This document shows, piece after piece, positions 43,254-52,193 of a stretch of 64,000 nucleotides of DNA; within the stretch, counting starts at the first letter, position 1, and each line of letters starts with the position of its first letter. The notes below the pieces were generated by a model. The model worked only from the letters and a program-made list of their open reading frames with translations. It was not told the origin of the DNA and made no database searches. The DNA is from Sphingobacteriales bacterium UTBCD1 (lineage in GTDB: Bacteria; Bacteroidota; Bacteroidia; Chitinophagales; Chitinophagaceae): assembly GCA_002066995.1 (NCBI GenBank), contig MWTC01000039.1, positions 62,001 to 126,000 of the forward strand, written 5' to 3'. Made by a program: the position numbers and the translations under genes.

Positions 43254-44342
43254 TTAAAATAAGTCTGCAATAGGAAGGCCAACAGGATATTCTGTTTCGA
43301 ATTTATACCCTAATATCTTTGCTATTGTCCCTGCAATCTGAGCATTGAAAAGTTCAGGACCATTTTCTACTTCTCCGGTTTTAATCATACCAGGAACTAA
43401 AACAGCTAGCCAGGTCTCATTCGTGTGATTCTCTGATGGGGGAACATCTGGTCCATGACCAACCCACCTTTCACCTAATCCCCTCCCATGATCAACTGCA
43501 ATAAATAGAGCAGTTTTGTTCTTGTATTGAGGCAATTTCTGAATATATTCCCATAAATCCTGAATCATATTATCGAAGAAAAATATTTTATCAAGGTACT
43601 TTGGATAATTCCCATCATGTGCCATATCATCAGTCCAGGCAAAACCAATACTCAATACTTTGGGTTGGTGTTGGCGAACATATTCTTTAGCATGCAAATA
43701 GGTAATATAATCCGGTCTGGCTTGTTCTGTTGTATGATATTTTTTTTGAAGGCTGTTTAAAGTCTTTTGCAGGAACGATAAATCTTCAGAATTGACATCG
43801 TCATATCCCGCATTTATAAAAAAAGTACTTCTTTGTTTATTCAAAAAACCATTAGCTCTGTCCCATGAGGCAAAGGAAGCAACTTTACCTTTAAATTTAT
43901 TTTGTTTGTTTAAAAACTCAAAAACATTTGTGTTTTTATTATAAACCAGATCATTGGTTTTAAAAGATGTATCTACATATCCGGTAAATATTTCTGCGTA
44001 CCCGGGATAAGAATATCTTATTTTGTTACGAACAGAGAATCTACTCCCAAGGTTTCTATTTCCATAAAGCCTGCCTTCTTTTGCAATTGTATTCCAAAGA
44101 AAGGGAAGTAATCTTTCACGCCGTTTGTTTAAATCATTATCCCAAAACTTCTCAATCAGTCTATCTGCGTCACTATTTCCATATTTTTTACCGAACAGAA
44201 GCATGGAATCTGCTCCGTTGAATATCTCTTGCCACCGGCATCCATCTATCGTTATTAAAATAACGTTTTCTACCTTCGAATTTTCCTGACTGAGGCAACT
44301 AATACTTACAAAAAGCAAAGAAGAAAAGAATAAATTTCGCAT
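43254..44342 (-). CDS. Alkaline-phosphatase-superfamily phosphodiesterase/nucleotide-pyrophosphatase-like protein
   Basis: 362 residues from the ATG at 44342 (two residues longer from 44348), with a signal peptide (about 1-19). The metal-binding fold of the superfamily is visible: ILITIDGCRWQEIFNG (first Asp, near residue 30), RYSYPGYAEIFTGYVD (Ser in the position of the NPP nucleophile), FAWTDDMAHDG (second Asp/His set, near 224), AVDHGRGLGERWVGHGPDVP (Asp-His and last His, near 276). The sulfatase CxPxR motif is absent, so a sulfatase is unlikely. It would cleave a phosphoester in the periplasm. Last intact gene of the glycan locus, 31 bases after the cytochrome gene. Confidence 0.82.
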   Translation of the reverse strand: MRNLFFSSLLFVSISCLSQENSKVENVILITIDGCRWQEIFNGADSMLLFGKKYGNSDADRLIEKFWDNDLNKRRERLLPFLWNTIAKEGRLYGNRNLGSRFSVRNKIRYSYPGYAEIFTGYVDTSFKTNDLVYNKNTNVFEFLNKQNKFKGKVASFASWDRANGFLNKQRSTFFINAGYDDVNSEDLSFLQKTLNSLQKKYHTTEQARPDYITYLHAKEYVRQHQPKVLSIGFAWTDDMAHDGNYPKYLDKIFFFDNMIQDLWEYIQKLPQYKNKTALFIAVDHGRGLGERWVGHGPDVPPSENHTNETWLAVLVPGMIKTGEVENGPELFNAQIAGTIAKILGYKFETEYPVGLPIADLF

Positions 44343-44373
44343 AAACAATAATATATTTAATTTAGACTTAGAT

Positions 44374-47265
44374 TCATTTTCCTGTTAATAAATACAATGA
44401 GATATCTGCTATATCCTGTTCTGAAATGCCCATAACGTCAGGGTCGGGCATCAGGCTTTTTTCCTGTTTTTGTCTTTTTGAGATTGTGGATTTTCCTATT
44501 GTATGATTTTGACCGGAAATATCTTTTATAATTACATTTTGTGCATTCTCACTTATTAAAAAGCCAAAATAAGAATTTCCATCTTTAGTATTAATTAATA
44601 AAGGTTCATAGCCTACCATGATAGAAGCACTTGGATTTATAATCGCTTCTAATAAATTCTCCCGATCAAACTTTGTTCTTATGTTTGTTAAATCAGGCCC
44701 AATTGAAGCACCTGATTGTCCCATTCGGTGACAAGAGGCACAATGCGATGCAAAAAGCGATTTTCCCCTGGATAGATCTCCCTTCATTTGTTCAATATCC
44801 TCTACAGTATATTTCTTCTGAACTTCTGATCGCTTAAAATATTTCTCCGCCTGAACCCTGACTGCCATACTAGGATTTTGAAAAATATATTTCCCTAATA
44901 ATGACTTCAATTCTGACGGAAATTTATTCTCAGCAATTGACCCAACCAAAAGTTGTCCTCCTATTGAATCTAATGCTGTTTGCTTTAAGATATCTTCGCG
45001 TACAGCAAGAGGAAGGTGTTCATCCTGAATTGATTGTATTTTAATTTTGACAGCAGTCATCTTTTTTTCATAAGTAGTATTGATCTTTAATTTACTCCAG
45101 TCCAAAAATGAGTACCAATCATTGCCCTGCTTGAAAGAAAGCCAGTAGGTAGCATCATCGGCTATATCTTTCATGGAACTTTTACTTAGTGACATCATGC
45201 TTTCCGCGGCCTTCTTAGAATTTATAAATCCGATGGCCGTAACTGCCTCCTTTCTGTCGGACTCACTCAAGGATGAATCAGTAGCCCGTTTCACCAAATC
45301 AGGTAATGCACCTTCCGGGTGTAGAACCCATGCAAATTTGCTCATTCTGTCATCCCAACTTCCCGCGTCCCTTTTTGCAGCTAAAAGTTCTTTCAACAGA
45401 GGATAAACCTCTTCCTCATGCCCTTTTAGTGCATCAGCCAGAGCGTTAAGATACCAACGATCGCTACCATCATATTGCTTGCATAATTCCAGAAGAATCG
45501 GTTTAGTCTGTGTAAAAGGCAGATCTCTTAGTGCTACCGCAACTTCTCTTCTTACAAAAGAAGAAGTATCATCCTGTAGTTGAACAGCAAATGGAATGAT
45601 ATCCGGAACTACTTCCCTCAACGCCCGAAAGGCAGTTGCTCTTACCTCTTCACTTGCATTGGACAACTGGGATTTAACAATTTCTATTCCTTTTGTTCCT
45701 GTTCGGGATAACAACCATATTGCGCGAGCTCTTACATAAGGATTTTCGTCTTTTAATAACGCTTGGACAGGTTCGATGGCAGCTTCTCTCTGTTGCAATA
45801 ATGCCAGGAGCGCCATATATCGAACATTGATTGCAGGATTTTTAAAAGCTTCTATTTGACCCTCGGTGGTGGAGAAATCTAATTTTGGTGAATGAAGCCG
45901 TTTATTTTTAGGTGTAACCCGGTAAATCCTGCCAATACCGAGCTTATCCTGCATTTGATCTCCTCCCACAATACCATCATACCAGTCGGCTATGTATATA
46001 GCCCCATCAGTACCTATAGCAACATCGCTGGGCCGAAACCATTTTTCTTTTTGGGTGTCACTTACACTTTCATCCCACATATACATTACATTATCTTCCT
46101 TAAGTGTAGTAATAAAGTTCACTCTTTTTCCCGAAAGCAAACCTGATAATGACCGATAAGGATAATATCCAAATATTGTATTCCGACCTGCGTCAGCGCT
46201 TAATAACAATCCGCGATATTTTTCTCCGAGTCCATCGCCTTCATTCAACACAATCCCAGTTGGAGCACCTGCACCAGTCCTGTCTCCGGCAGGCATTATG
46301 CCCGGATCGTCCTGATGCCATTGTGCAGTAAATAAGTCCTGTCCAGGCCGCTGATCAGCCTGCCAGGTACGGGTACCGTCATTACTAAAAAAACCTGCAT
46401 TTGCTCCTTCAGGGAACCAGGACACACGACATGCAGCTACCTCTTCATCATTATCATTTTGCCAGAAATTACCATACGAATCTTGCGTAAATTCATAGGA
46501 ATTCCGGAAATTGTGTCCAATCACTTTTAAACCGGAACCATCAGGACGAATCCGCAGCGCCAATCCTCCTACCCAAACCTTTCCGTCATCGCTTTTTAAA
46601 TTACCCTGGTTAGTCTTATGTTTATTAAATTTACTCCATGCAGCGCCTCCGTTATACACGCTGCCTGATCTTAAAGTCCACCCACTTTTATCTGTAACAA
46701 TATGGGGGCCGGCATTCCCTGTATTAAAATAGAAGTTACCATCCACACCGGCGAATAAAGCGTGTAAGGAATGATCATGGTTTCTTCCCCCAAATCCGGT
46801 CAGGAAAATTTCTTTCTTATCTGGTTTATCATCTCCATCTTCATCGGTATAAACAATGAGATGGGGGGAGCATGAAACAAATACTTTTTTCCCAATTACG
46901 GCAATGCCCAGAGGCGCAACCAGATCTTTGTCTTGCACAAATACTTTTGAGGAATCGGCAAGTCCATCATTATCCGTATCTTCAAGAATCATGATTCTGT
47001 CACCTGCCGAATGATACAGAAACTTTGTTGAATCATTCCTAAAGTTACGATAGTCAACTGCTTCTGCTACCCAGACCCTTCCCTTTGCATCTATATCTAT
47101 ATTGGTTGGATTGTAAAAAAGTGGAGATTCCGCCCATAAATTAATTTCTAAATCATCCGGGAGAAAAAAAGGAATATCTGTTACTACTCCTGATTTAGGA
47201 GAATTACATGAAATCAATAATATTATTTCCCAGATAAGAATTATTAAGGTGGATAGTTTTTTCAT
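44374..47265 (-). CDS. PVC-type heme-binding CxxCH dehydrogenase-like protein
   Basis: 963 residues. Lipoprotein-type signal (ILLISC, Cys near 20), an N-terminal six-bladed propeller of the 'membrane-bound dehydrogenase' type (about 40-455; NPTNIDIDAKGRVWVAE, GRNHDHSLHALFAGVDGNFYF, RPSDVAIGTDGAIYIADWYD), a HEAT-repeat-like helical middle (about 475-790; LLKDENPYVRARAIWLLSRTG), and a C-terminal cytochrome c domain (about 825-960) with heme motif CASCH near residue 843 and an axial Met candidate further on. The architecture was first described in planctomycetes and verrucomicrobia. Suggests oxidation of a sugar or alcohol with electrons passed to a cytochrome chain. Substrate unknown. Confidence 0.87.
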   Translation of the reverse strand: MKKLSTLIILIWEIILLISCNSPKSGVVTDIPFFLPDDLEINLWAESPLFYNPTNIDIDAKGRVWVAEAVDYRNFRNDSTKFLYHSAGDRIMILEDTDNDGLADSSKVFVQDKDLVAPLGIAVIGKKVFVSCSPHLIVYTDEDGDDKPDKKEIFLTGFGGRNHDHSLHALFAGVDGNFYFNTGNAGPHIVTDKSGWTLRSGSVYNGGAAWSKFNKHKTNQGNLKSDDGKVWVGGLALRIRPDGSGLKVIGHNFRNSYEFTQDSYGNFWQNDNDEEVAACRVSWFPEGANAGFFSNDGTRTWQADQRPGQDLFTAQWHQDDPGIMPAGDRTGAGAPTGIVLNEGDGLGEKYRGLLLSADAGRNTIFGYYPYRSLSGLLSGKRVNFITTLKEDNVMYMWDESVSDTQKEKWFRPSDVAIGTDGAIYIADWYDGIVGGDQMQDKLGIGRIYRVTPKNKRLHSPKLDFSTTEGQIEAFKNPAINVRYMALLALLQQREAAIEPVQALLKDENPYVRARAIWLLSRTGTKGIEIVKSQLSNASEEVRATAFRALREVVPDIIPFAVQLQDDTSSFVRREVAVALRDLPFTQTKPILLELCKQYDGSDRWYLNALADALKGHEEEVYPLLKELLAAKRDAGSWDDRMSKFAWVLHPEGALPDLVKRATDSSLSESDRKEAVTAIGFINSKKAAESMMSLSKSSMKDIADDATYWLSFKQGNDWYSFLDWSKLKINTTYEKKMTAVKIKIQSIQDEHLPLAVREDILKQTALDSIGGQLLVGSIAENKFPSELKSLLGKYIFQNPSMAVRVQAEKYFKRSEVQKKYTVEDIEQMKGDLSRGKSLFASHCASCHRMGQSGASIGPDLTNIRTKFDRENLLEAIINPSASIMVGYEPLLINTKDGNSYFGFLISENAQNVIIKDISGQNHTIGKSTISKRQKQEKSLMPDPDVMGISEQDIADISLYLLTGK

Positions 47266-47297
47266 TTGTTAAAGAATTTAAGAAAAGAAATATTTGG

Positions 47298-48446
47298 TCA
47301 ATTTGTTTGATTAAAAAATACCCATAATCCGTCTTTGCCAGCGACTACTATATCTTTTCTGCCTGTATTATGCAAATCTGCTATAGCGAAAAAAATACCT
47401 GCTCCTTTCCCCACTCCTAATGGTCCATAACTGATAACATTCTTGACGAACGATTCACCATTCCACTTAAAATAATAAAGTCCGATTGGATCTCTGCTGC
47501 CCGGATCATAGCTATGCGCCCGATAACGTTTTCCGGTGATTAGCTCATTTTCTCCGTCGTTATCTATATCTACCCATTGCATAGTATGATATTGTGATTC
47601 AAAAGGATCAATAGGATGTTTCATCCAGGTCCTATTATCGCCGCCAACAGATTTTTGCTCAAACCAATCAAGTCCATAGCCATGCCCCTGTCCAACTATT
47701 ATGTCGTTCAGCCCATCTTTATTCACATCTACGATGACTACCGGGAAACTTGCATCTCCCAATTCAAACTCTTTATGAAATATCCATCCATCTTTAAATG
47801 GATTTTTGGGACTCTGGTACCATCCATTATTTACAACAAAATCTCCAGGCCCATCGCCATTAATATCGCCAAAGCCCAATCCATTCTGCTGAAGATTGCC
47901 TACGGTAATTTTAGAAAACTTCCCTGTGGGTTTATTTTGGGCGTTTAATTCAAGACGATAAAATACTAATGGACTTCCAGGCGTACTGGGAACGATTTCA
48001 GGGATACCATCTTTATCAATATCTATCCCCATGACACTTTCCACATTACCAGGAGTGTCAATAACATGTAAATTCCATTCGTTATCGTTTCCGGGATTTT
48101 CCCTCCACCAGATACTTTTTTTAAACCAATCACCAGTTATATAATCCATTTTCCCATCTCCATTCACGTCTATAGGAATTGTTGCAAAATCATCCCAATA
48201 TTGTCCTTTACCAGTTCGATTAACACCACCAATATAATGGCTCTCATAAAAATCCGGTCCTTCATACCAGAAAGCTCCTGATATTATATCCGGTTTTCCG
48301 TCATTATTTACATCAAAAACTCCAACAGATTCAAAACTTTCAGCAGCTATCATTTGTGGCCTAAACTTTAGAACAGAAGGCTTAAGTAATGAAGTCAACA
48401 GAAAAATTCCGGATAGAAACAAAATGATTAAAATATATTTTCTCAT
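47298..48446 (-). CDS. VCBS/FG-GAP repeat beta-propeller protein
   Basis: 382 residues from the ATG at 48446 (MRKYILI), with an N-terminal membrane/signal segment (about 3-22). At least six calcium-binding DxDxDG-type units are visible (DVNNDGKPD, DVNGDGKMD, DIDKDGIPE, DINGDGPGD, DVNKDGLND, DIDNDGENE), each followed by an aromatic/Gly strand such as WYEGP or WYQSP, giving a propeller of about seven blades. Similar propellers bind glycans or form the N-terminal part of aldos-2-ulose dehydratases; no catalytic domain follows here. It lies directly before the cytochrome gene (32 bases), so the two may act together. Confidence 0.82.
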   Translation of the reverse strand: MRKYILIILFLSGIFLLTSLLKPSVLKFRPQMIAAESFESVGVFDVNNDGKPDIISGAFWYEGPDFYESHYIGGVNRTGKGQYWDDFATIPIDVNGDGKMDYITGDWFKKSIWWRENPGNDNEWNLHVIDTPGNVESVMGIDIDKDGIPEIVPSTPGSPLVFYRLELNAQNKPTGKFSKITVGNLQQNGLGFGDINGDGPGDFVVNNGWYQSPKNPFKDGWIFHKEFELGDASFPVVIVDVNKDGLNDIIVGQGHGYGLDWFEQKSVGGDNRTWMKHPIDPFESQYHTMQWVDIDNDGENELITGKRYRAHSYDPGSRDPIGLYYFKWNGESFVKNVISYGPLGVGKGAGIFFAIADLHNTGRKDIVVAGKDGLWVFFNQTN

Positions 48447-48728
48447 TCTGAAAGGGTTATTTTGAGTTTGATACATAGTTTTACATTTACTAATCAATCC
48501 TTCAATGAGACTCATGATTTTAAACAATAATTAAATTTGACAAAACTTCAGTGTTTATGCTGATAATTCTTTGGCTATTTTGAGTGATCAAAGCTTTTCC
48601 CATGGATAGTTTACACAGATATTCAATTGAGCCAATGTAATATTTCTTTTTACTGAAATACTTAACAGGCAAAAACTTAAAACATGGTTTCATCGTATCA
48701 GAATTTAAATAATAAAACGATAAATTCA
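48447..48728 (-). other. Spacer with an unassigned short open frame
   Basis: A/T-rich 282-base gap between the propeller gene and the Tat-exported protein gene. The minus strand has an open frame of 57-77 codons (48520 to 48693 or 48753) that ends MGKALITQNSQ...SNLIIV. I recognise no family, no promoter box and no signal sequence. It could be a decayed C-terminal remnant or chance. Confidence 0.3.
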
Positions 48729-50243
48729 TCAATTCAAATTGACAACCTGGCATATACCAGGATTATAATTAACCATGACAGGTTTCGTTCCAACCAATAT
48801 TTTAACAGGCTTTTTTTCGGAGCCAAAATCAGTTCTTCTTACCAATATTTTATCATTAAGTGCAAGGCCTGATATAATGATAGCTTCTTCTTCCTCGGGA
48901 ACATCGAAGTTAACTGGCCATCCGTATTCAAGAAATTCCCTGTATTGAAGCGCTGCCGAATACACTTCATGAACAAGCTTAACTTCTATAGAAAACTCCT
49001 TTTTTTCACTCCACATAAAAAAAGAATCATTGCCCCTGAGTAACATATGCCACAGCAATTCCCGATAACTTCCTTCACTCATTTGCCTAAACTCTGTGTT
49101 CTGCCTATCTTCTCCGATAAAAATTGTATTCCAATGGACAAAACTAACGACCGGTATTCCGGCAGTAACATTTTTTAAGCTGTTACTGGCTACTCGAAGC
49201 ATGTTATAGAACCACCTGTAATCAGTATTACTGAATTTATACCATTTATAAATATTATCCCAGGTGTAAACGACAGGCATTGCCATTGTAAATCCTGTAC
49301 GGGAGAAGTTATTGTGCCATTTCCGATATTTTGCATTTTGCTCCTGCTTATAGGGCTGCCATGATTCATGTTTTTCATAATAATCATACCAATACCGATA
49401 GCCATCATTCGGATAATCACCATAATTCCCTATTAGAGATCCCGGAAATCGAGACAGTACAGGATAACTATATGAATAATATTGTAAATAAGCACGCATA
49501 TCCATTATTACCCTTTGAAATTTATCATAGCTGAAATTCTTGCCCAGGTATTCCACACATCTTTTACATCGTTGAGATGCCTTATAAGAACCATTAACCG
49601 ATAGGGGGCCATCAATTTCCCAATCCGTATATATAAAGTCAACTTCTATATCTTCTTCTTTATACTTTTTGACAAAAAATTCTACTCTTTCCCGAATAAA
49701 TTCTTTCCGGTAATCAAGTGTGAAGGGACATCCTATTTTATGATCTTTTCCAAAACTATAATCAAAAAAAGGATTTCCGTTTTTATCAATATGCGCTGTT
49801 TTTTCATTACCATCAAAGAACGAATTAAGTAAAGAGGTCGCATCAATATTCACATGTTGATTAAGTTCTTTCTGCGCCCGTGCAATTGAGAGAGCTGAAT
49901 TTAGAGAATTAAGCCTTTGGTTTTCATCCCACCTCCATGAGCAAATTATCCCTACTCCTCTTTTATCTAATAATTCTACCAGTTGTTTTGCCTCCTCTAT
50001 ATCCAGATCTCCGGGATCAATAGCAGGCCATAAATATAACGGAAGCCTTTCGCCCCTGGAATATTTAAGAGGAGTAGTATTTTCGAGTATTGTATTTATA
50101 TTATCTGACCACTCTCTGAATTGCCTCTTATCTTTTTTATAAGCTTTTGAATCAAGAAAGCCTTTACCAATGTCATTATGGATATTGTAAAAAAGACCCA
50201 TGAATCCGATTGTTTTAAAAAAATCTCTTCGATTATTTTTCAT
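48729..50243 (-). CDS. Tat-exported protein of unknown function, possible TIM-barrel glycosidase
   Basis: 504 residues. The N-terminus MKNNRRDFFKTIGFMGLF has a twin-arginine export motif (RRDFFK). The body suggests a TIM barrel: strand-like stretches LPLYLWPAIDPGDLDIEEA, GVGIICSWRWDENQRL (near residue 95), VDFIYTDWEIDGP (near 203, with acidic residues at a strand end as in retaining glycosidases), FTMAMPVVYTWDNIYKW and IPVVSFVHWNTIF. A CKRCVEYLG CxxC lies near residue 227. A small beta domain ends the protein (about 435-504). I do not recognise a named family. Its place between two GH123-like genes and the oxidative module suggests a secreted glycan-active enzyme, by inference only. Confidence 0.6.
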   Translation of the reverse strand: MKNNRRDFFKTIGFMGLFYNIHNDIGKGFLDSKAYKKDKRQFREWSDNINTILENTTPLKYSRGERLPLYLWPAIDPGDLDIEEAKQLVELLDKRGVGIICSWRWDENQRLNSLNSALSIARAQKELNQHVNIDATSLLNSFFDGNEKTAHIDKNGNPFFDYSFGKDHKIGCPFTLDYRKEFIRERVEFFVKKYKEEDIEVDFIYTDWEIDGPLSVNGSYKASQRCKRCVEYLGKNFSYDKFQRVIMDMRAYLQYYSYSYPVLSRFPGSLIGNYGDYPNDGYRYWYDYYEKHESWQPYKQEQNAKYRKWHNNFSRTGFTMAMPVVYTWDNIYKWYKFSNTDYRWFYNMLRVASNSLKNVTAGIPVVSFVHWNTIFIGEDRQNTEFRQMSEGSYRELLWHMLLRGNDSFFMWSEKKEFSIEVKLVHEVYSAALQYREFLEYGWPVNFDVPEEEEAIIISGLALNDKILVRRTDFGSEKKPVKILVGTKPVMVNYNPGICQVVNLN

Positions 50244-50290
50244 TCTTATAAGTCCAATACATTTTTAAATGGTTGGTTAGTACAAATCAA

Positions 50291-52117
50291 TTATTTTTTC
50301 TTAAACTTCATTATCTGATGAGCTATCTCTTCCCGAACGGATAAAATTGATTGCGAGTTATAATTTATCCCCCACCAGTTCGGAGCAATCTTAGATACAA
50401 GATTTGTTACAAATTCTCTTCCTGCTAACGATTCAAGAATAGTAAAATATTTATAATCTGTTAATCCATCTCTGATATTTTTCAAACGGATTGAAGCAAT
50501 AGGACCTTTTATCCCACATTCAGTTCCCGGATAGATAAGAAATCCTCCTCCGTTATAGGTACCATGGCGAGCTATAAAGCCGGGAAACAACCAGGGATTG
50601 TTTACTCCATCAGTCATTGTTGACCAGTAAAGGAGGCCTGTAATTTTATATTGCCAATTTATCCAGGTAGGAATTCGGTAAGAACTTAGATCATTATCGG
50701 TATGCCAATAAGGTGGATCGTAATTTTTTTCCTGATTATAATTAGGGTCATAATCCGGTGTCCTCTGTGATATTGCTGTATAAGACCACACCTCATCCCC
50801 CTGAGATAATTTTTCATCAATGGTTTTTGGATCAATAAAGGCAAAAAGAGGGCACCAGATATCAACCGATGGATCAATGTCAACCCATGAAGAATCTTGT
50901 GGGTAAGTCTGTTCAACAACAAGACGCCTTAAAAAAGGAGCTCCTTCATGTACCACCTTACCAAGCTCTAGTACCATTTCGTATGCTTCTTTCGTATTAG
51001 GCTCATCATACATGTAGAGATATGCTGACTTATCCCATCCGTTAGTCTTTATATATTGATAATAATCTTTAAAATAATTGATAGCCTTATTCCGATCTGT
51101 AGTGATCATTTCTTCTTTGGGAATGTTGGGCATTGGCACTGGGAAATTGGAAATATTTAACTTCTGAATAAACTCTTTTAGTAATTCTGTCTTTTCAGGT
51201 ACAATATTCAAATGCCCATTTTCCTTCATTTCAGGAAAGAAATAGGAAGGTAAAGGCGGATTAATTCCATTATCAGCCATAAGCTGACTATACCGCAATT
51301 CGATCTCTCTAAATTCCTTTGAGTTCGGAATGACGTTAAAATATTGAGAAATATTTTCAAGACCACCAAAATGATTATCATGAACAGGTGCATCCGGAAG
51401 GGAAAAATCCCATACATTGAGAGAAATAGGTATGGAAACTGATCTGACTGATGCATCTTCTTTTGAAACTCCCCATTGTGAAGGAGCACTTCTATAAGTA
51501 ACTTTCAGCAAACCACTATATTTATCAGAAATAGCAGATTTGGGAATTGAAATATCTACCCAAATGGGTTGATTTTGTTCCTTCCAAACCGTAAAAGGAA
51601 TTCCCACAATTATCTTTTTATTGTTCTTTGTCAGGTTTTCTGAATCCTCTTTATATGGATTCGCTAATGGAACGAGAGGGTCTGGATACAATCCGGGAGG
51701 CAATTGAGCTCTTGGACTAGGTTCCCTTACAAGAACATATATTTCTCTATAAAGTCTTATGTTTTCTTTACTTATAATACCTGATTTCCCCTGAAGATCC
51801 GTACATTCAATTTGAGTTACCAGGGCAGCATTATGAGTAGCTGAAATAGCGACCTGAAAAGATATAGTTTCATTTTTAGCTCCTTTTATATCAACCTTTT
51901 CTGTTCCAAAAGGCGATTGATCTAATCCTATCCTTTCCATACTATTCATCGAGGTCAGCCTGACAAAGTTATTTCCTTCAACATTCACCTCTTTATTCGC
52001 AGCACTGTCTTGTTTATCACCCTGATTACATGAGAGGCTTCCCAAACTCATTAGAAAAATTAATCCCATAAACATTTTTCGAAAGCTAACTTTTAACAAA
52101 AGGGAATTGTATTTCAT
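50291..52117 (-). CDS. DUF4091 (GH123-like) lipoprotein
   Basis: 608 residues. Signal peptide with Cys30 in SLSCNQ, so likely a surface or periplasmic lipoprotein. An N-terminal beta-sandwich (about 50-235; VDIKGAKNETISFQVAIS, ENIRLYREIYVLVREPSPRAQLPPG) precedes a TIM-barrel with YMYDEPNTKEAYEMV; Asp371-Glu372 form the D-E pair expected of GH123 beta-N-acetylgalactosaminidases, which act by substrate assistance from the 2-acetamido group. The DUF4091 end (about 500-575) has WINWQYKITGLLYWS and IRLKNIRDGLTDYKYF. Likely releases GalNAc; the exact linkage is not determined. A second member of the family is encoded at 55296. Confidence 0.82.
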   Translation of the reverse strand: MKYNSLLLKVSFRKMFMGLIFLMSLGSLSCNQGDKQDSAANKEVNVEGNNFVRLTSMNSMERIGLDQSPFGTEKVDIKGAKNETISFQVAISATHNAALVTQIECTDLQGKSGIISKENIRLYREIYVLVREPSPRAQLPPGLYPDPLVPLANPYKEDSENLTKNNKKIIVGIPFTVWKEQNQPIWVDISIPKSAISDKYSGLLKVTYRSAPSQWGVSKEDASVRSVSIPISLNVWDFSLPDAPVHDNHFGGLENISQYFNVIPNSKEFREIELRYSQLMADNGINPPLPSYFFPEMKENGHLNIVPEKTELLKEFIQKLNISNFPVPMPNIPKEEMITTDRNKAINYFKDYYQYIKTNGWDKSAYLYMYDEPNTKEAYEMVLELGKVVHEGAPFLRRLVVEQTYPQDSSWVDIDPSVDIWCPLFAFIDPKTIDEKLSQGDEVWSYTAISQRTPDYDPNYNQEKNYDPPYWHTDNDLSSYRIPTWINWQYKITGLLYWSTMTDGVNNPWLFPGFIARHGTYNGGGFLIYPGTECGIKGPIASIRLKNIRDGLTDYKYFTILESLAGREFVTNLVSKIAPNWWGINYNSQSILSVREEIAHQIMKFKKK

Positions 52118-52193
52118 ATTTAATCGTATTTTGGAAATCGGTAAAAAAATAAATTTTTCATCTTATAATCTTAAAATAATTAAACCTAATTGT

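Noticed and set aside
43254..44342. Sulfatase call for the alkaline-phosphatase-superfamily protein
   Set aside because: The CxPxR/SxPxR formylglycine motif is missing; the nucleophile region (SYPGY) and metal ligands fit phosphodiesterase/NPP-type members.
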